Assembly: GCA_946811695.1 (NCBI GenBank)
Contig: OX328132.1
Span: 129,175,508-129,239,507 of the forward strand
Origin: Gonocerus acuteangulatus
Lineage: Eukaryota > Arthropoda > Insecta > Hemiptera > Coreidae
Direction of reading: 5' to 3'
Length of the DNA: 64,000 bases
Of the stretch, positions 57,330 to 64,000 are shown piece by piece. The position numbers and the translations under genes are program-made. The notes under the pieces were generated by a model. It ran no database searches. It saw only the letters and a list, made by a program, of their open reading frames with translations, and was not told where the DNA came from. Positions within the stretch are counted from its first letter, which is position 1, and every line of letters begins with the position of its first letter.

Positions 57330-57630
57330 GGGGGTGAGGTTAGCTCAGTACTAGAGCACTGGACTAATATGCTGGAGGACCTGAGTTCAAATCCCGATCA
57401 AGCAATAAAGATTTTTTCTTCTAGTGTCTTTGTTCATTGGATGAATTCGGCCAACCTGACTATCCCTAGGCCAACCCAGCCTTTAATTCATTTATTAATG
57501 GGTACCTTGGTGCTAATGACCCTAGCATAGTACTGACCACACTACCCTAATGTGCTGTATGGTCATGAATCTGAATTATACCTCTATAGTATCTGCCCCT
57601 CAGGGCCCTTGTGGCCTGTTACGGGACTGA
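57330..57630 (+). mobile_element. SINE-1 (tRNA-derived), copy c
   Basis: Head GGGGGTGAGGTTAGCTCAG, B box GAGTTCAAATCCC, CTTCTAGTGTC, and the end GTGGCCTGTTACGGGACTGA. The tail here is a T run, not (TA)n. It is more diverged than copies a and b. Confidence 0.85.
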
Positions 57631-58371
57631 TTTTTTTTTTTTTTTTTTCTTTCCTTTTGAGAAATCATAATTCATAGTAATAATGTTTATTTTTTCGTTA
57701 TAAAAAAATAGATATGATACATAAATTTAATTGTAATCTATTGAAAATGAAAAAGAAAGATGGCAAAAAAGATGATAGTATTTTTATTTGTTAGAAAAAT
57801 GGGTTTACTGAATTTAAATATTCCAAAATGTTTTCCAGTGTCATAAATTGTGAAAAACGTGTAAAAACTTAATTATTATTGAGCTCAACCAGAAGCCATT
57901 GTACTCAATTTATTTATGATATAATCAGCTAATTGCGGTCCCCAAAGTGACTGTATGGAAATTAAAAGTTAACAGATATTAATTAAATTTGATGTGTTTA
58001 AAATAAATTTCTTTAAGCCATTTCTATTTTTTCATGGACCCTTCATAAAAAAAATAAACCTTTATTACAGATACTTTTTGATTATTGGTGCATTTTATTG
58101 CCCTATATGTTACTTTTCTTATTAGAAATAATCAAGAACAACACTCAATACAGCAGTGTCTACATGTGTGCTCTTCAATTTTAATAGAGGTTCGGGTCAG
58201 CTATGAAATAGTAAACATTTGCAATTAAATCACTTTGTTTCACGATCACACCATTTATGATTTATGCCTTACATGATTTCACCTCTTCAGGAGCACTTTT
58301 AAAACAAATAAATTTTGTTTTGACAATCCCTAAACAACTTCATTTATCACTAAAGAAAAAGCCTTTCTTAT

Positions 58372-59684
58372 TATTTATAGGATGGACAAAAACTGAGGAG
58401 AAGACCGCAGCCAGCAGGCTAGAAAGAGTCCAAAGGCTAGCATGCCTGGGAATCACAGGGGCAATCAGGACGTGCCCTACTGCGGCGATGGAAGCAATTA
58501 TAGGATTAACACCGCTGGCCATCCGCATCAAGAGAGAGGCACTGATTGGTGCACTGAGAATTCAGTCCCTCAAAGTGAGCAAGGATGAGACTAGGGGACA
58601 TCTCAGGATTTTGCAAAAACTAAAAGAGAGCGATTTATGCCTCACCCGGTCGGATGAGACGACACGGACACTTGTCTTCGACAAGCAGTTCAGGGTTGTC
58701 ATACCCAGTCGACAGAGCTGGGAAGAAGGACAGGAAAGTCTCCAAAGAGACTCACTGATGTGGTACACGGATGGCTCCCTTAAGGATGAGAGGGCTGGTG
58801 CAGGGGTATATGGTCCCAGAACAGAAATAGCCGTAGCTCTCGGATCCTTTGCCACTGTATTCCAATCGGAAGTTCATGCGATTGAGATCGCAGCCCGGGA
58901 AAATCTTAAAAAAGGTGTTAAAGGGCAAAGAATACGAATAAATAGTGATAGTCAAGCTGCACTTAAGGCACTTGCATCGCATAGTGTCTCCTCGAAATTA
59001 GTTCTCGATTGCCACAGTGCCCTAAGTGATCTGGGCAGACGTAACAGGGTTACGCTTGTGTGGGTGCCAGGACATGAGGGCATTGAGGGCAATGAGAAGG
59101 CCGATGAGCTGGCAAGAAAGGGATCGGAGGAGATACTTCATGGTCCTGAGCCGTTCTTCGGTGTTTCAAAAAGCTTTGTCAAAAAGGTAGTAAATGCCTG
59201 GGAACAAGAAGAAATTCAAAAGAATTGGCAGGCTAAGCCAGGTATGAGGCAGGCAAAGCTACTTGTCCGGATCTCGAAAGATAGGGCAGGGTATTTCCTT
59301 CAACTAACAAGAGTAGAATTAAGAAGGATAGTCGGACTTCTCTCTGGACATGGTCCGCTAAGGAAACACCTGTGCACGATGGGACTAATAGAGGACCCTA
59401 CATGTCGCTGGTGCCTCGAAGAAGAGGAAACCTCACAGCACGTCCTCTGCGAATGTGAGGCGTTGGCCTACAACAGGCTAGTGCACATAGGGAAGGCAAT
59501 TGCTACGCCCAAGGACATAGCCGAGGCTACTCCCAAGGAGCTCAAGCTATATGTGAGGAGCTGCAAGTTGGAAAGGGAGTAAGACAGGGACGCAAATCAC
59601 AATAGATCCAATGGGGTCGCAGTGAATAAGGGCGGAGGGCCCAGGTCCCCTTATATTGTATTGTATTGTGTATTTATAGGATGG
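58372..59684 (+). mobile_element. 5'-truncated non-LTR retrotransposon with 14-bp target duplication
   Basis: TATTTATAGGATGG occurs directly at both borders (58372-58385 and 59671-59684). The body 58386-59670 holds the end of ORF2 and a short 3' region ending TTGTATTGTATTGTG, i.e. a TATTG-type simple tail in place of poly(A). Truncation at the 5' end and a target duplication are the usual outcome of target-primed reverse transcription. Confidence 0.9.
58386..59582 (+). CDS. LINE ORF2 C-terminal part: RNase H and zinc motif
   Basis: The frame is open to the stop at 59580-59582, in line with a young copy. It starts within the thumb region (RLERVQRLACLGITGAIRTC, AMEAIIGLTPLAIRI), then the RNase H domain with its acids: YTDGSLKDERAGAGVYG (first Asp), SEVHAIEIAA (Glu), INSDSQAALKAL (Asp), WVPGHEGIEGNEKADELA (His and last Asp). 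A CxxC-type end follows (CRWCLEEEETSQHVLCECEA). The RNase H with the C-terminal zinc motif fits the jockey/I/R1 assemblage. The in-frame codons before 58386 are flanking DNA. It lacks endonuclease and RT, so it cannot move itself. Confidence 0.88.
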   Translation, partial: TKTEEKTAASRLERVQRLACLGITGAIRTCPTAAMEAIIGLTPLAIRIKREALIGALRIQSLKVSKDETRGHLRILQKLKESDLCLTRSDETTRTLVFDKQFRVVIPSRQSWEEGQESLQRDSLMWYTDGSLKDERAGAGVYGPRTEIAVALGSFATVFQSEVHAIEIAARENLKKGVKGQRIRINSDSQAALKALASHSVSSKLVLDCHSALSDLGRRNRVTLVWVPGHEGIEGNEKADELARKGSEEILHGPEPFFGVSKSFVKKVVNAWEQEEIQKNWQAKPGMRQAKLLVRISKDRAGYFLQLTRVELRRIVGLLSGHGPLRKHLCTMGLIEDPTCRWCLEEEETSQHVLCECEALAYNRLVHIGKAIATPKDIAEATPKELKLYVRSCKLERE

Positions 59685-61110
59685 CCTCCCTAATACAAAT
59701 CACAGATGAAACAAAAAGTACTATCATTACAGATAAGTAGTTTCATGAAATCTGATTGTGGAAATGGATTTCACGATATTCAAATACAGTCTTAATTTAT
59801 TAATATATGAAAGATTTCATTAGCATTTCATACAAAATTCTTTTACTAAGTGTTTTTGTAAATGTATCAGGGGATATAAGGCACTAAGCATGTTAATCAT
59901 AAAATAAAGTGGTTGAACAACAAATGTTTACTAATTTATAACCAATAATAAGCCTCCAAGCAGACAGAAGAAACTACATGAATACATTAATTACTTTATG
60001 GGAAAAAAAGAGATATGGAATAATCTGAATTAGAATGACAACGGAAAAAAATACTAAAGATGACCTTGGATCTTAATATTAAGAAGAAATTGTATAAATT
60101 GAACTTTTTGCAAGCAATGCATTAATGTAATGACTTAATAATGTGTAATGAAATTGTAAGAAAGCTCATTTTCCTGCCAAATGTATTGAGAATAAAACAA
60201 AACATTTATATGAATTATTTAAAGAAAATTTTGGTGGATAAAAGAAATTTATCAATCTAGTAATGTTAAGGAAGTATCCATTCCTTAATAAACATAACAC
60301 TATGTAAAACTAAGCTCATCATCCATATTTAATCTTCAAAACTTAAGCAAATTGTTGAAACGTTTTTTGTTTTTTTTTGTTTCATAAGAAACCAGTTACA
60401 CATCAAACTGACAAAAATTACTCTAAAAAAGTCTGATATTAAAAAAGAACAAATCCAAATGATACATTTAAACCACTAATTAACTTAGAGGTAAATAATG
60501 GCAGGATTATTAATGTGTCAAAAAGAGATATACCGAGAGATGTTTACAAATTTAACATTTTGAAACCAATTCAAGAGAAATAAAACATTTATTCCATCAC
60601 TGATATCAAACGCATGAAAGAAAATAAGGATAGTGAAAAAAAAAATGGATATAGGCTCAAATGTAAAACTTAATTAACAATTGTAATAAAAAGATGAACG
60701 TCAGAAATATTCCCAACAACCTAAATGTAATATTAGTTGGTGAAATAAATAATAGAAATGAATCACAAGAAAATTTAGAAAATATAGATAGAATAATATT
60801 GAGGAGACACTTAGCCACCAATAGCAATAAGCAGTCCAGTAATGAATAAAATTTTTAAAGAATAGATAGAACAAATAGGGATAAACGATCTATTTGGTTT
60901 TATATAATTGACAATCTTATTTAATACAAAAAGAGGTTTTATTAAAATGACAATTGTCATTTTAAAAATTACATTTTATTCGAAAGCAACTTTGCATAGG
61001 ATGGCTTCTAAATACTTAAATTAAATTTAAAAAAATCTTAACAAATTTTGTCTTCATAAAATTTATTAAAATTTTTAATTTATTTATTTAAATTTTAACG
61101 TCCATTTATT
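59685..61110. other. latrophilin intron or upstream region, nothing coding recognised
   Basis: AT-rich. About 95 bp at 59895-59990 resemble 63095-63180 (AATAAAGTGG.TGAA.AA, ATGTTTACTA.TTTATAAC), a diverged dispersed repeat. Confidence 0.45.
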
Positions 61111-61117
61111 ATTAACT

Positions 61118-61290
61118 ACGAATTTTAGGACGGGTTATCTATAGGTTACCACCCTTTTCTAGCCAGGATAGGGGTGATGCCTTTTCTTTTTTTGAAAGAA
61201 AAGCCACCGCCCCTAGTGGGAATCGAACTCATGACCTTTGGCACAGTGTTAAGAGCTCACGCCTTAACCCTCACGGCTACCGGGTCTCCA
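61118..61290 (-). mobile_element. SINE-3 (tRNA-derived)
   Basis: On the - strand: GGAGACCCGGTAGCCGTGAG head, a long variable-arm-like part (GCTCTTAACACTGTGCC), GAGTTCGATTCCCACTAG (B box), then a body with GCATCACCCCTATCCTGGC. The pattern is that of a Ser/Leu-class tRNA ancestor. Only one copy is seen in the window. Confidence 0.65.
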
Positions 61291-61914
61291 ATTTTTAATT
61301 TAAAATTAAGTTTTAATAAAGCAAGAACTACATGAGAGCATGGAAGTAAGACAGACAACAAAAAAAAAAAAACAAAACAAAAAACAAATTAGAGAAGTAA
61401 AAAAAAAAGAGTAAATAAATGATCATAAATGTAAAAGAGGATATTTTGAAATGTTGATGTTCAACTTTAAAACATGTGGCAACTAGTAGAATTGTTGCCC
61501 AGATGTTTATTATTAGGTTATATAAAAAATAGTTATGCATTAATTCTTGTTAAAATTAAAGCAATAAAAAATTATTTTTGTGTTGATAAAATACGTTTCT
61601 TTTATAAGTGTCAGGAAGTCTCTAAAAACATATAATCAACAAAAATAAATACGATTGACTTTTAAAGAAAAATAATAACATAAAACAAAATACTACTTTA
61701 AATGAAATTTACTTTTAGAAAGAAGATAAAAATGTGGTTTTAATTCAAAGAGCAAAGCATCTACTTCAATAAATCAATATTTCATTTGTTTAATGATAGC
61801 CACAAGACACAAAATACTGTATAATAATATATGTAATATTTCTTGGAAATATAATCGCAAAATACAGAACAATTTCAGTCAAATAAAGGGTGAAATAACA
61901 AATACTGATTCGAA

Positions 61915-61918
<4 letters not shown>

Positions 61919-61971
<53 letters not shown>
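61919..61971. repeat. (TA)n microsatellite
   Basis: Pure TA run followed by a few CA units. Confidence 0.95.
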
Positions 61972-61980
<9 letters not shown>

Positions 61981-62157
61981 AATTAAATTTAAAAAAAAAA
62001 TGCATGGTTTGTAATATAGAGGAATCTGCTCAACTTTTATAAAAAAGAATAATAAAAAAAAATATCACAACATGCCAAAAGTATTTATATTAAATATTAG
62101 ATCAATAGATGACAAAATAGAGTGCTGTCAAATCATGCAACTCATGTAAAACAGAAT

Positions 62158-62612
62158 TTTATCGTTAATGACATTCGTATTTTGATTAAAACACATTTTA
62201 ATGATCAACACCTCAGTCCATGAATATTTCATTTATTTATATCACCTCCATTCCACATAACGTTTTGGCTTTCAGGCAATTTTAAAATTCTAGAAGAAAA
62301 ATAAAGATAAAGATAGGCCAGTATGGCAAGGCCTAGAATACAATGTTTAATAAAGAGGCTGCTGGTTTTAGAGTAAAAGAAGTTTTAAAGTATATACAAA
62401 TATTGACAGGGGTTTTATATTAATATAAATGATGGAATAAGAGGGCTTATGGTGAAGTTAGCACTATCTTTATTTTTCTTCTAGAATTTGAAAATAGCCT
62501 GAAGGCAGAAGCGTTTAATGGAGGTGATATAAATAAATGAAATATTTCTGGTATGAGGTGTTGATCATTAAAATGTGTTTTAATTAAGCTTGACATCAGA
62601 ATTTTCTTTTTG
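62158..62612. repeat. foldback, arms ~150 bp, spacer ~150 bp
   Basis: The left arm (62158-62312) and right arm (62462-62612) are reverse complements at roughly 85-90% (ATTTCATTTATTTATATCACC, TAAAACACATTTTAATGATCA). No coding frame is conserved in the arms or spacer. Resembles a MITE-type foldback. Confidence 0.7.
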
Positions 62613-63218
62613 GAGAAAATAAGAATATAAAAAAAGACAATCAGTATTTTGGCAAATAATTGAAACAAATTAAAGAATAAAATAAATGAAAATTTGAGTA
62701 TAATGAAAAATCCCCTCACTTAAAAAACTGTAAATAAAAGGACTGAACTATGAAATGACAAAACACATGAAATCTTTGATATATATACACACCAACGTAA
62801 TATTGATTATTGGTTATTCAATTTCTGTAATCAGATTCTAAGGAATGTCTTGTTGATAATTTGTTGCATCTGTTGTAAGTATGATGCCAGCAAGCATAGT
62901 AAACTCAAAGTGACCTGTGGACTTCCTGACGAGATATGGATCATTAATAACTTTCTTAAGTATAAAATAAGAAAGACATAAACTTCATACTTTTGATTCA
63001 AAGTTTTTTTCAGAATTTTAGATACAATGGCTTAGGATTAGAAATGCTTCTTAAAAGGTGCCATGATGTATGGCTCAAAACATTAGATTTGCTAGTGAAA
63101 TAAAGTGGCTGAATAATATATGTTTACTACTTTATAACTAACATGAAGCCTCTAAACGAGCTGATGAGAACATTAACTTATATTTCTGGAAGAATCATAT
63201 GTATATGTGAATATGTAC

Positions 63219-63221
<3 letters not shown>

Positions 63222-63284
<63 letters not shown>
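63222..63284. repeat. (CA)n-(TA)n microsatellite
   Basis: About 16 CA units then about 16 TA units. Confidence 0.95.
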
Positions 63285-63289
<5 letters not shown>

Positions 63290-63699
63290 CATATGTAATA
63301 CAAGTGTGAAATCAACCACTGCATATTATCAATATGTAACATACGTATGTAAACAGAATTAGAAAAATTATGAACACGCATAATACAAGTAGCACATCTA
63401 TTTGTATCAGAATATTAATCACAACGAAAATTAATCATTACAACTGTGAATTAGTCATTTAACTTTATAACAGGGTAAAAAGTTCTGTTCGGAAAAAGTG
63501 TATGCTCAAAATATAATAAAACAACTAAAATTTACATGTAATACTATTACATCTTGATGTATTGATAATATTCCACTGATATTGAGCAGTTCAAACTCAA
63601 TTGAATTAAAATTATTTTTTCTAATTAAAATATCATATACTGTTTTAGAAAATGTCTCTTCATATGTGTGAAGATTTTTACGTCACTTTTATCGTTTCA

Positions 63700-63906
63700 G
63701 TTGTACACTTTACATTTGAGGGTGTCTTCAATTAAGACCTGGTGATCTTCGTCTTTCAACTTCTCAGAGTTCCATCGATTCCTCTGTACTCTATTATCTT
63801 TGTGGCTACTAGCTAGTCTTAGCCTGAAAAGGGGTCTCAAGAGATAGTGATCAGAGTCACAGTTTGAGTCTATGGTAGGCTCGAAGATCAATAATATTCG
63901 AAGCAT
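63700..63906 (-). pseudogene. retroelement endonuclease fragment (CFDP2/RTE-like)
   Basis: Minus frame with SNCDSDHYLLRPLFRLRL, followed by RNRWNSEKLKDED. The block SDH.L(V)..(K)FRLRLK…KYD.EKLKD is the end of the APE-type endonuclease domain in non-LTR elements often annotated as craniofacial development protein 2-like. Only this small part is present, so it is a relic. Confidence 0.55.
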
Positions 63907-64000
63907 GTCTTGAAAAGATTAGCACATGATAATTTGATAAACTCCAACCCCTGATATATGTTCCTAAATGAATTAATTTGTTCTGAAAACTTGTACTTTT

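Noticed and set aside
58257..58385. First 43 codons of the frame that runs into the LINE
   Set aside because: They lie before the target duplication, i.e. in flanking DNA; the LINE begins at 58386.

Overview
This is an AT-rich nuclear segment of an animal genome, most probably an arthropod. The reasons are two conserved intron-split genes with kilobase introns, a latrophilin tail closest to the insect Cirl type, tRNA-derived SINEs, jockey-like LINEs, several hAT, pogo and mariner relics, and very many (TA)n microsatellites. I cannot name the species or order.

Host genes. The 3' part of ALG10 (ER dolichyl-P-glucose alpha-1,2-glucosyltransferase) lies on the + strand in three exons (13331-13499, 21740-21879, 30303-31016) with compatible phases, the normal C-terminus and a poly(A) signal. 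Its first exons, coding for roughly the N-terminal 130 residues, were not found and are probably to the left of the window. The 3' part of a latrophilin/Cirl adhesion GPCR lies on the - strand in four exons (57219-57051, 53207-52928, 52304-52147, 46482-45832), covering TM6-TM7 and the whole cytoplasmic tail. Its extracellular region and TM1-TM5 must lie to the right. The two genes are convergent, and about 14.8 kb of mobile DNA separates their stop codons. A decayed second copy of one latrophilin tail exon sits at about 51.2 kb.

Layout. 0-3.5 kb: remains of a minus-strand LTR retrotransposon (family B: gag-like relic, leader, primer site, LTR) carrying an inverted-repeat insertion. 3.5-6.8 kb: a gag-only LTR element (family A) with two apparently identical 769-bp LTRs, reading on the - strand. 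6.8-13.3 kb: decayed repeats, a 250-bp MITE, tandem and foldback repeats. 13.3-31 kb: ALG10, whose introns hold a GC-rich retroposon, a 1.5-kb transposon with long terminal inverted repeats (TIRs) carrying a relic of an uncharacterised protein family, SINEs, a pogo derivative, LTR-B copies, foldbacks, a hAT relic and a large palindromic repeat (D). 31-45.8 kb: SINEs, a 4.13-kb apparently complete hAT transposon with perfect 8-bp target duplications, mariner and jockey relics, and a second copy of repeat D. 45.8-57.2 kb: latrophilin exons and introns with a jockey relic, a SINE and an inverted tRNA-derived pair. 57.2-64 kb: SINEs, a 5'-truncated LINE with RNase H and a 14-bp target duplication, foldbacks and a retroelement endonuclease relic.

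The most unusual items are: tandem tRNA-Lys primer-site modules in two LTR families; the transposon at 15855-17341; repeat D, whose palindrome centre is inverted between its two copies; the hAT element with an intron, subterminal motifs and a 76-bp satellite; and the decayed duplicate latrophilin exon. All calls come from reading the sequence; no database search was run.
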